Assembly (NCBI GenBank): GCA_934622035.1
Contig: CAKTVG010000012.1
Coordinates: 12,580 to 76,579 of the forward strand
Source of the DNA: an uncultured Oscillospiraceae bacterium
GTDB lineage: Bacteria > Bacillota > Clostridia > Oscillospirales > Oscillospiraceae
Length of the DNA stretch: 64,000 nucleotides
Direction of reading: 5' to 3'
The number at the start of each line of letters is the position of its first letter. The first letter of the stretch is position 1. Made by a program: the position numbers and the translations under genes. Of the stretch, positions 58,648 through 64,000 are shown piece after piece. A model generated the notes under the pieces. That model was given only the letters and a program-made list of their open reading frames with translations, was not told the DNA's origin and did no database searches.

Positions 58648-59019
58648 TCACTTTCCCATGACCCATTTCAGACGGATGGGATACAGCTCGATGACAAAAT
58701 GTGCCTGCGTCAGCCGTGTGGACGGGTGCGCCTCGGCAAGCCCGATATGCACGGCATCGACGACGGTTTCGGCAAAATCGCCGGCATCGCCGCAAAGGAT
58801 GTACTGCGCGCAGAGATAGTCCGCGTATCCGGCCTCGTCCACGTCAAGCGGTATGACTTCAAAGGGCTTTTCGATATCGGCGCCCATGCGGCGCAGATAT
58901 TCTGCGGCGCCCGGACAGGCGGCCCGAATCTGCCGGATGTAGTTTTGACAGTAAGCGCAGCTGCACAGATCGCTGCTTTTGAGCTGCGCGTAAAATTGTT
59001 TTGTCTGTCCGACGTTCAA
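58648..59019 (-). CDS. Conserved hypothetical protein with CxxC motif
   Basis: 123 residues. The N-terminus contains CSCAYCQNYIRQI, and the middle YLRRMGADIEKPFEVIPLD, a pattern I have seen in uncharacterised small proteins (C-x-YC-x-N-Y...G-x-D-x-x-KP-x-E). Function unknown. It starts just inside the chromosome beside the integrated element. Confidence 0.65.
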   Translation of the reverse strand: MNVGQTKQFYAQLKSSDLCSCAYCQNYIRQIRAACPGAAEYLRRMGADIEKPFEVIPLDVDEAGYADYLCAQYILCGDAGDFAETVVDAVHIGLAEAHPSTRLTQAHFVIELYPIRLKWVMGK

Positions 59020-59048
59020 GGGCGCACCTCCGATCGGCCTCGTGAATA

Positions 59049-59084
59049 AAAAAACCTTCTCGGACTCTGTCCGAGAAGGTTTTT
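59049..59084. terminator. Terminator of the ancestral tRNA gene
   Basis: A 15-bp stem flanked by A and T runs (stem core 59054-59064 with 59070-59080). Read on the minus strand it directly follows the CCA end of the tRNA fragment, so it was probably the terminator of the tRNA gene before the element inserted. It works on both strands. Confidence 0.85.
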
Positions 59085-59085
59085 C

Positions 59086-59130
59086 TGGTGGACGATATAG
59101 GACTCGAACCTATGACCTTCCGCACGTCAA
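59086..59130 (-). tRNA. 3' half of tRNA-Val(GAC), attachment-site remnant
   Basis: Read on the minus strand: anticodon loop TTGACGT (59130-59124), anticodon-stem 3' strand GCGGA, variable loop AGGTC, a perfect T-arm (ATAGG, TTCGAGT, CCTAT), acceptor strand ATCGTCC, discriminator A and CCA. The 5' half is missing: the bases upstream (TAGAT) do not pair with GCGGA. This is a displaced tRNA end, not a working gene. Identity as Val(GAC) rests on the loop and the acceptor sequence. Confidence 0.82.
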
Positions 59131-59244
59131 ATCTAACCACACCCCGTCCAACTTGGATTATGTTGGAGATAACACGGAATAGCACGGATTATTCCTGCTC
59201 TTTTTTGCTTAAAAATCCTTCTATTCTGCGTCGCTTCGTTTGGG

Positions 59245-59266
59245 TTACTAACAAATTACTAACAAA
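59245..59266. repeat. Tandem 11-bp direct repeat beside the integrase
   Basis: TTACTAACAAA occurs twice head to tail (59245-59255, 59256-59266), ending at the base before the integrase stop codon. Between attachment core and integrase gene it could be arm-type binding sites for integrase. Confidence 0.6.
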
Positions 59267-60337
59267 CTACCTCTCTACGGCTTTCACAAGGCTTTCAACG
59301 TCTGCGTGGACGTAGGTATTTGCCGTGGTTTCATAGCGCGAATGACCGAGCATTTTCTGTATGTATTCGGGCTGCACATCGTTTGCAACTGCCCAACTTG
59401 CGAATGTATGCCTTGTAGCGTGGGGAGTTTTTCTTTCTATATGCAAGCGCTCTAATAGAGGGTAGTATTCTCTCTTCCGGAAATTTGAAATATCTTTTGC
59501 TCCTTTATAGCCTGAAATCAGCAAATCCCCGGTAGCAGCAGCGTTCATCTCTGCAAATAGCGCCCGTCCCTCCAGACGAATTGGGATGACCCTGTTCCGG
59601 CCAGCTTCTGTTTTTTCGCCACCTATCAGGTAAGTTTCGTGGTACCCTGAGATCGGAAGCGTAAAGAGCTCCCCGATGCGCATGCCTGTATAGATCAGCA
59701 TGAGGATTATTTTAGCAGCTTCTTCTTTGGAGTTGGATAACTTCTCAATATCCTCCTCTGAGAAAATCTCTTTTTCCTTCTTTCTCTCTTCTGGAAGTTT
59801 GACATACTTAGCAAAATTTCGAGATACTATCTCCTCTCGAACCGCCCATTCGGAAAGCTGCGTTGTGAGCTGCTTATACTTCGATAGCGTTGAATGGGCT
59901 TTCCCTGCATTGCTGTCGATCGCCGATTGAAAATCGATAGTGCGCAAATCCCGGAATTTTCTTTCGTGCAATTCGGAATATATTTCAAAAGCACGATCAT
60001 AGGATACCGCGCCGCTTTTCCCAATCTCGCGGTAATGCTCTTGTCGCCATTCCTCGAAAACTTCCTTGAACGTCATATTGTACCGCTCGGAAATATCCTT
60101 ACCCACAAGGCGCGCCAGCGCATCCAGCGCGTCCGTCTTTTTGGCGTAGTACCCGATAATGAGCTTGTTCTTTGCCGCCACCCACGGGCGGGTTCTTCGC
60201 CCTGATAGCTTGTAAACGGAGCCGGTACCGTTCGCGCGTTTCAGCGTTTTCCTTGGTTCCTGCTTTTGCTTTTTCCCGCACCAGCAGCAATAGGGCGCAC
60301 CCTCCGGAATTTCCTTTCCGCATTTGATACAGTTCAT
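59267..60337 (-). CDS. Tyrosine-type integrase with N-terminal zinc ribbon
   Basis: 356 residues. A zinc ribbon (CIKCGKEIPEGAPYCCWCGK) precedes an AP2-like arm-binding and a core-binding domain. The catalytic domain has Arg in YTGMRIGELF, Lys in GGEKTEAGRNR, His/Arg in HATRHTFASW, His in MLGHSRYETT and Tyr in TANTYVHAD. It cuts and joins at the tRNA-Val site next door. ATG 60337 follows GGAGG; the longer start is rejected. Confidence 0.93.
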   Translation of the reverse strand: MNCIKCGKEIPEGAPYCCWCGKKQKQEPRKTLKRANGTGSVYKLSGRRTRPWVAAKNKLIIGYYAKKTDALDALARLVGKDISERYNMTFKEVFEEWRQEHYREIGKSGAVSYDRAFEIYSELHERKFRDLRTIDFQSAIDSNAGKAHSTLSKYKQLTTQLSEWAVREEIVSRNFAKYVKLPEERKKEKEIFSEEDIEKLSNSKEEAAKIILMLIYTGMRIGELFTLPISGYHETYLIGGEKTEAGRNRVIPIRLEGRALFAEMNAAATGDLLISGYKGAKDISNFRKREYYPLLERLHIERKTPHATRHTFASWAVANDVQPEYIQKMLGHSRYETTANTYVHADVESLVKAVER

Positions 60338-60387
60338 ATTTGCCTCCAACAAAGGGAGCGTCGGCAATTTACCGGTGCTCCCTATTT

Positions 60388-60801
60388 TTACCTATGTATC
60401 CAGCCAACATCCGGGCGTACAACATCGTAAATCAGCAGTAAAATAGCTATCGCAATCAGAGATAAGGATACTGTTACAGATAAGCGCAGCCACCATGTTT
60501 GGGCGCGGAGCCGTTGCTGATAATGCGCCTCCGTTTTTCTAAGCCGGTCTTCGTAGATATCCATGATGGTTTGCGCAATAAGGCTCAGACCCTCGGCGGA
60601 TGCGTTCCCGGCGAAATCATAGCCCACCGCGTTAGCAATATCCACAACTGTTTGCAGAGATGGTCCTTGCCCCGGCTTGTTTTGCAGGATGCGATCTACC
60701 GTGCCCTTTGCGAGATTTGCCTCGTCAGCGATTTGCTGATTTGTTTTTCCTGATCGCTCCTTTTGATCAACTATGCCAGATATAATCTCTTTAGCTTTCA
60801 A
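60388..60801 (-). CDS. XRE-family HTH protein with C-terminal membrane helix
   Basis: 137 residues from TTG 60801 (AAGAGG 8 nt upstream). HTH of XRE type: KTNQQIADEANLAKGTVDRI at about residues 22-41. After a helical linker comes a C-terminal membrane helix (LRLSVTVSLSLIAIAILLLI). A membrane-tethered DNA-binding protein next to an integrase may regulate the lysogenic side or sense the membrane. A much longer open frame upstream has no ribosome site. Confidence 0.68.
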   Translation of the reverse strand: MKAKEIISGIVDQKERSGKTNQQIADEANLAKGTVDRILQNKPGQGPSLQTVVDIANAVGYDFAGNASAEGLSLIAQTIMDIYEDRLRKTEAHYQQRLRAQTWWLRLSVTVSLSLIAIAILLLIYDVVRPDVGWIHR

Positions 60802-60816
60802 AAAATACGCCCTCTT

Positions 60817-60882
60817 TTGTACAATATTTTTTGTGTGTACCGGAGTACACATGAAGTACACGCAGATTTTCGGCAAGTACAC
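60817..60882. promoter_or_regulatory. Array of GTACAC operator-like sites
   Basis: TTGTACAA (60817-60824), a perfect inverted repeat TGTGTAC-CGGA-GTACACA (60834-60851), and two further GTACAC half-sites (60856-60861, 60877-60882). Starts of successive GTACAC units are 11 and 21 nt apart, one and two helix turns, so a protein could bind on one face. They lie directly upstream of the membrane HTH gene. Confidence 0.6.
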
Positions 60883-60935
60883 GAGAATTAGGATTGATAT
60901 TGCTTCCTTTTGGTAGTACGGTGAAGGTGCAAGCG

Positions 60936-60982
60936 GCGCTATGCGCATAGCGCAATCATTTTCGTGAGGCCACGAAAATGAT
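60936..60982 (+). other. Two adjacent perfect hairpins in the leader of a small gene
   Basis: An 18-nt perfect palindrome (60936-60953) and a 12-bp stem (60955-60966 with 60971-60982, loop AGGC) lie just ahead of the 58-residue gene at 61007. They could be operators or RNA structures. Confidence 0.6.
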
Positions 60983-61006
60983 GATCTACTGATAGGAGGA
61001 TGCACC

Positions 61007-61183
61007 ATGCAAACGATTCAAATCTTGATTGAAAAAGGGCTTCCCACCGTTATCATCGACGGGAAGAAGTTCGACCGCCTGCACAGCTTCTCGCTGGACT
61101 ATGTAAAGGGCGCGCCGCTGTTATTCTCCTGCGTGGCCGATATTGGAGAAAGCCGCAGAGAAGGACCGAAAATACTGCACTGA
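61007..61183 (+). CDS. Small phage-like protein, 58 residues
   Basis: Starts MQTIQILIEKGLPTVIIDGK and ends REGPKILH. AGGAGG is 7 nt before the ATG. Contains a short beta-hairpin-like opening and a hydrophobic patch GAPLLFSCVAD. The stop codon directly abuts the end of the convergent GIY-YIG gene. Function unknown. Confidence 0.65.
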   Translation: MQTIQILIEKGLPTVIIDGKKFDRLHSFSLDYVKGAPLLFSCVADIGESRREGPKILH

Positions 61184-62464
61184 TTACGGACTAATACTCG
61201 AATTTGTGACAGATTTCCGCATCAGCACCGATTGACGGTATTGCTCAGCTGGTGCAACTTCGATAAACTCCACTGATTTATCGAAGTTCTTCCGGACGAC
61301 GTCTTTGATTTCAGCGAGAGTGACATTGAAGAACTCCCTCCGCTGATTCACGAAGTTCAGCTTTCTATCTGCGAATGCGTTATGCAACGCTGCTTCGAGC
61401 TTTGGCGCATCATCGGAAAAGATCATAGCATGAACATCAAAATCAAACGGGACAGAAGCGTCTCCAAGCTCGTCTACTCGCTCCATTGGATCCAGTCTCC
61501 GCGTCATGCCGATCTTATAGACATTTTCACCGAATGCACCGATGTTTGAAATGATATATACATATCCGGCTCGCTGATTCGCGGAGCGGTAATCCACTTC
61601 CTGGAATTCTTTATCGATTATGGATAGCTGATCTTCTAATTGTTTTCTCTTTTCTTCGAGTGCTTCTCGTTTGTCGGGAGAAGCGTAGGCGATCTGTTCG
61701 GCAACGCTTCTCAGCGCGTTTTCATAATGCTTTTGCTCCTTTTCAAGCCTGAGGCGGGCGGCCTCAATTTCTTTTAGAAGCTTTGCCTCCTCGCGCATTC
61801 TGGCGCGGGCTTCGCGTTGTGCTTCTTTCTCGGCTTGCTTTTTCTGCTGATATTCGAAAGCGAGGTGCAGCTCATCAATTTTCAACTGGTAATAATACGG
61901 CATGATTTGTATGCCCATCATTTCACCAAGCTTTGAAATTGCGTCGCGGGAGGAAGTGATTCTCTTTTGGCTTGCTTCAATGTTGCTGTATCGTACATGC
62001 TCAATGATATCATCGCATTCTGAGTTAAAGGCGCGGAGGAGTAACTTCTGCATATCGGCAACCATTTTCCTACCCATGGCAACATTCCCGTTTACCGTCC
62101 ACGTGGCAGAGCCGGAGACCGCAATGTTTCCCTTGATCATTTCCTTTTGCCGTTCGCGGATTTCTGATAAGCGAAATTTATATTCATCGGCGTTTTTGAA
62201 AGCATATCGGGGAGTATACAGGCCAAAAGACTGCAACATGATTGTTTCGTTCGTCTCAATGATCTGCCCGTTCAATGCCTGAAGGGTTTTCCCGGATTCA
62301 CGGACAGCATTTTGCAGCCGCGCCAGTGTGATTCTAGCCTCCTGCAATTCGCGGTTTACGGCGTCGAGAGAAAACTGTTCGTTCGGAACTTTAGCGCGCA
62401 GATAAGCATTTTCATTCCTCAGTTTTTCAAGTTCTTGTTTTTCTTTGCTCCCAAACAAGGACAA
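61184..62464 (-). CDS. DUF4041 / T5orf172 GIY-YIG domain protein
   Basis: 426 residues from TTG 62464 (preceded by GGTGGTGA). An N-terminal coiled coil (KEKQELEKLRNENAYL) is followed by a DUF4041-like region (SFGLYTPRYAFKNADEYKFR) and a long charged coiled coil (KKQAEKEAQREARARMREE). The C-terminal GIY-YIG/T5orf172 domain has YVYIISNIGAFGENVYKIGM, PMERVDELGD and LEAALHNAFADRKLN. Such proteins are common in prophages and may act as nucleases. The longer ATG starts (62509, 62548) overlap the predicted promoter. Confidence 0.82.
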   Translation of the reverse strand: MSLFGSKEKQELEKLRNENAYLRAKVPNEQFSLDAVNRELQEARITLARLQNAVRESGKTLQALNGQIIETNETIMLQSFGLYTPRYAFKNADEYKFRLSEIRERQKEMIKGNIAVSGSATWTVNGNVAMGRKMVADMQKLLLRAFNSECDDIIEHVRYSNIEASQKRITSSRDAISKLGEMMGIQIMPYYYQLKIDELHLAFEYQQKKQAEKEAQREARARMREEAKLLKEIEAARLRLEKEQKHYENALRSVAEQIAYASPDKREALEEKRKQLEDQLSIIDKEFQEVDYRSANQRAGYVYIISNIGAFGENVYKIGMTRRLDPMERVDELGDASVPFDFDVHAMIFSDDAPKLEAALHNAFADRKLNFVNQRREFFNVTLAEIKDVVRKNFDKSVEFIEVAPAEQYRQSVLMRKSVTNSSISP

Positions 62465-62492
62465 GACAATCACCACCAAGTTTATATTTGTG

Positions 62493-62520
62493 CCTATAGC
62501 ATAACACATAATGCTGACAA
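62493..62520 (-). promoter_or_regulatory. Candidate promoter of the GIY-YIG gene
   Basis: Minus-strand TTGTCA (62520-62515) and TATAGG (62498-62493), 16-nt spacer. Its position makes the TTG start at 62464 the most likely. Confidence 0.5.
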
Positions 62521-62593
62521 ATGCACTTGGTTTGGGGGAAATTAACAATTATTCTCCGTTTTACACAATGTCTCGCCGTAATATTTGTACATT

Positions 62594-62633
62594 ATTTCGC
62601 GCCGTTACACGCGTAGAAAAAGCAGCGCGAAAT
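62594..62633. promoter_or_regulatory. Inverted repeat in the divergent gap
   Basis: ATTTCGCGC (62594-62602) and GCGCGAAAT (62625-62633) are perfect 9-bp arms 22 nt apart between the GIY-YIG gene and the 60-residue gene. A TATAAT at 62673-62678 has no good -35 box. It may be a regulatory site or hairpin. Confidence 0.45.
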
Positions 62634-62708
62634 TTGTAGATATTGTCAATAGCAATTCACAAACAAACGTTTTATAATTCTAACACAATGATGAGGGAGG
62701 ACAAGAGA

Positions 62709-62891
62709 ATGAACCGAGAAACGAGATACGCACAAAAGCAGCGCTGCGATCCGAGGGAAGAATTAATGAGGTACATTGAGGCGCTCACGCCGGAAAAAAT
62801 TGAGAATCTTCTCAATCATCTCCCAGAATTGATTTTAGAATTCGAAGCGCAAGGACTGCCTGTTCCGCAGTTAAGCGATTTGCGCATTTAG
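62709..62891 (+). CDS. Small protein, 60 residues, antisense to the repressor 3' end
   Basis: Starts MNRETRYAQKQRCDPREEL and has a helical middle TPEKIENLLNHLPELILEFE. GGAGG lies 8 nt before ATG 62709. Its last 80 bases overlap the convergent repressor gene. Function unknown; the good ribosome site supports that it is real. Confidence 0.6.
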   Translation: MNRETRYAQKQRCDPREELMRYIEALTPEKIENLLNHLPELILEFEAQGLPVPQLSDLRI

Positions 62892-63195
62892 CAATTTCCT
62901 CTTGAATTTTGGACAGCTCGTTTCCCCTGACGTGCTGTCCATCGTTTTCTCTCTGCATTGGGACGTCGTACCCCATTAGCCATGCTTCGCTGACATTCAA
63001 AGCCAGCCCTAATATTGTTAGTTTTTCTTGGCCGGGGTCAACCTTCCCGTTCACATATTGGCTCAAATCATTCTTTGCCAATTTGACGCCGTACTTCTCG
63101 CAGAACGGACGCGCTGCATTCAGAATATCTACCTGTCGCATGCCGGTTGTGGCCATTATTTCCTTGAGGCGGTCACATGTATTACAGATTTTCAT
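62812..63195 (-). CDS. XRE-family phage repressor (cI-like)
   Basis: 127 residues from ATG 63195 (GGGAGTGA upstream). HTH region RLKEIMATTGMRQVDILNAA, KLAKNDLSQYVNGKVDPGQE and ALNVSEAWLMGYDVPM, typical of lysogeny repressors that lack a peptidase domain. It is divergent from a Cro-like gene and its own promoter overlaps an operator, so self-regulation is expected. Confidence 0.83.
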   Translation of the reverse strand: MKICNTCDRLKEIMATTGMRQVDILNAARPFCEKYGVKLAKNDLSQYVNGKVDPGQEKLTILGLALNVSEAWLMGYDVPMQRENDGQHVRGNELSKIQEEIAKCANRLTAEQAVLALRILKSILGDD

Positions 63196-63216
63196 ATTGC
63201 AATCACTCCCAAAGAG

Positions 63217-63245
63217 ATAATAGCACGAAATGAAAAAAAGTTCAA
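63217..63245 (-). promoter_or_regulatory. Repressor promoter overlapping an operator
   Basis: Minus-strand TTGAAC (63245-63240) and TATTAT (63222-63217) with a 17-nt spacer. The -35 box is itself one half of operator site 1. Confidence 0.7.
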
Positions 63246-63338
63246 CAGCAAATCGAAAAATATTCAATTTTTTTGAACTTACCGGTTGACAAATATCGGA
63301 TGATGGTGTATACTTCAAATAGTTCAAAGAAATTGAAC
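63240..63338. promoter_or_regulatory. Operator region of the lysogeny switch
   Basis: Three 17-bp sites of the form GTTCAA-N5-TTGAAC: 63240-63256 (right half degenerate), 63262-63278 (ATTCAA left half) and 63322-63338 (perfect). They bracket both promoters between the divergent repressor and Cro-like genes. Confidence 0.8.
63286..63314 (+). promoter_or_regulatory. Early rightward promoter of the switch
   Basis: A consensus TTGACA (63286-63291) and TATACT (63309-63314) with 17-nt spacing. The perfect operator begins 8 nt after the -10 box, placing it over the start point. Confidence 0.85.
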
Positions 63339-63354
63339 GCAAGGGGGTGAAAAA

Positions 63355-63564
63355 ATGCCGTACAATTATTCGAAACTGCTCGGACGAATCGTTGAAAAGG
63401 TGGGGACACAAAGTAAATTCGCAGCAGGCATTGGCCTTTCTGAAAGAAGTGTTTCTCTAAAACTCAACGGTCAGAGGGGCTGGAAACAACGAGAGATTGC
63501 TGAAGCGTGCAAGATTCTGGACATCCGCTCCGAAGAAATCCCTGCTTATTTTTTTACGATGTAA
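63355..63564 (+). CDS. Cro-like HTH protein (DUF739 type)
   Basis: 69 residues: NYSKLLGRIVEKVGTQSKFA, GIGLSERSVSLKLNGQRGWK, then ILDIRSEEIPAYFF. Fits small phage Cro/DUF739 proteins with one HTH. AAGGGGGTG is 7 nt before the ATG. It sits directly under the early promoter, divergent to the repressor, and is followed by another operator copy. Confidence 0.85.
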   Translation: MPYNYSKLLGRIVEKVGTQSKFAAGIGLSERSVSLKLNGQRGWKQREIAEACKILDIRSEEIPAYFFTM

Positions 63565-63581
63565 GTTCAAAGCTATTGAAC
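63565..63581. promoter_or_regulatory. Fourth operator copy, downstream of the cro-like gene
   Basis: A perfect GTTCAA-AGCTA-TTGAAC lies immediately after the Cro-like stop codon. It could help DNA looping or roadblock early transcription. Confidence 0.75.
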
Positions 63582-63606
63582 TAATGCCAAGCTAAAGGAG
63601 GAACCT

Positions 63607-63681
63607 ATGAACGGAATCATTATCACGACAATCATTTGCATCACGGTTCTGATCATTGCATTGGTGCCGATGAAGAAGTAA
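63607..63681 (+). CDS. 24-residue membrane peptide
   Basis: MNGIIITTIICITVLIIALV then PMKK: a single hydrophobic helix with a basic end. AAAGGAGG lies just upstream of the ATG. Similar tiny helices occur in early phage operons. Function unknown. Confidence 0.6.
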   Translation: MNGIIITTIICITVLIIALVPMKK

Positions 63682-63695
63682 AGGAGGTGATTGGT

Positions 63696-63905
63696 ATGAT
63701 CGCAACAATGACAGCTACCGAGGCTGCCGCCTATCTCCGGGCGCACGGCCTGAAAATCTCGAACGCGTCCCTCGCTGCCGGATTGGAGGCTGGAATTTTC
63801 CCCTTCGGACATGCCTTTAAGGGAGACGGGAAGCAGCGCGTTATTATGGTTTTCAAGCGGCTGCTCGACGAGTGGATCGCGGAAAGAGATGTAAAGGAGG
63901 AATAA
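63696..63905 (+). CDS. Small DNA-binding-like early phage protein
   Basis: 69 residues from ATG 63696, with AAGGAGGTGA upstream. MTATEAAAYLRAHGLKISNA suggests a helix-turn-helix of the excisionase or MerR type, and FKGDGKQRVIMVFKRLLDEW a wing and helix. Probable regulator or excisionase; unproven. Confidence 0.6.
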   Translation: MIATMTATEAAAYLRAHGLKISNASLAAGLEAGIFPFGHAFKGDGKQRVIMVFKRLLDEWIAERDVKEE

Positions 63906-63908
63906 CTT

Positions 63909-64000
63909 ATGAAAAAGTGTGAATTGGCCGTTCCGGCCACGCTTGAAGCGCAGGAGCTTCGGGAGCTGGAACGGCGCACGGATGCCCGGCTCGACCGCGT
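63909..64000 (+). CDS. Unknown early phage gene, cut by the window edge
   Basis: 30 codons are visible, starting MKKCELAVPATLEAQELREL. AAAGGAGG lies 8 nt upstream. It continues beyond the window; nothing further can be said. Confidence 0.55.
   Translation, partial: MKKCELAVPATLEAQELRELERRTDARLDR

Larger units (their letters stand above)
59086..64000. mobile_element. Left end of an integrated prophage-like element
   Basis: It begins at the tRNA remnant. A tyrosine integrase follows, then a membrane HTH protein, a DUF4041/GIY-YIG gene and a divergent repressor/Cro switch. Small early genes follow and run past the window edge. Base composition is lower in GC than the chromosome to the left. 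No structural phage genes are visible yet, so an integrative conjugative element is not excluded, though the switch favours a phage. Confidence 0.85.

Noticed and set aside
59086..59130. A working tRNA-Val gene
   Set aside because: The D-arm, 5' acceptor strand and 5' anticodon stem are absent, so it cannot fold as a tRNA.

Overview
This 64 kb window is GC-rich except for a few islands. It looks like the chromosome of a spore-forming, strictly anaerobic Firmicute of the Oscillospiraceae type. That placement is inference. It rests on spoIIID, a rubredoxin-fused flavodiiron protein, a Gram-positive-style HPr with a regulatory serine, a cell-wall sorting signal, a Gram-positive eut gene set, and an intergenic palindrome of a kind I associate with this family. 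No rRNA operon, intact tRNA or CRISPR array is visible.

Left part (1-15 kb): a secreted and surface glycan module. It has a tandem SGNH hydrolase, a lipoprotein, a 1049-residue wall-anchored protein made of five near-identical repeats, a GH76-like enzyme, a YesL-type membrane protein and a GH13 alpha-glucosidase. A lower-GC sigma/anti-sigma-like pair and a MITE-like palindrome interrupt the region before a GH2 beta-galactosidase. From 15 to 35 kb there is housekeeping: a ymdB-yhaO-yhaN-tatD operon, spoIIID with a sigma-E-like promoter, serC-serA-gdhA, glmS, a helicase/DprA-like pair, the four-domain flavodiiron protein, an asparaginase/DUF2284 pair, and a coupled GT2-DUF1003-ybaK-GNAT operon.

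Middle (35-46 kb): a complete PTS encoded in two divergent operons. Leftward are a PRD regulator, an iron alcohol dehydrogenase, ptsI, ptsH and a zinc-ribbon membrane protein. Rightward are galactitol-family EIIA, EIIB and EIIC, a 2-hydroxyacid dehydrogenase, a fuculose-type class II aldolase and a zinc alcohol dehydrogenase. Together they could import a polyol as its phosphate, oxidise it and cleave it by aldol cleavage. The substrate is unknown. A tandem triplication of a small gene follows.

From 57.5 kb back to 46.9 kb runs a single leftward ethanolamine microcompartment operon: eutG-A-B-C-L-E-M-T-pduL-hyp-N-H-Q. Nearly all junctions overlap or are under 20 nt. It encodes the lyase, its reactivase, aldehyde and alcohol dehydrogenases, phosphotransacylase, adenosyltransferase, transporter and shell proteins. 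It lacks eutVW, eutP and eutS.

Right end (59.1 kb to the edge): the start of an integrated prophage-like element. A 3' half of tRNA-Val(GAC), still followed by the old tRNA terminator, marks the attachment site. Next come a tyrosine integrase, a membrane-tethered HTH protein, a DUF4041/GIY-YIG gene and a lambda-like switch. The switch has divergent repressor and Cro-like genes and a repeated operator GTTCAA-N5-TTGAAC. The element runs off the window.
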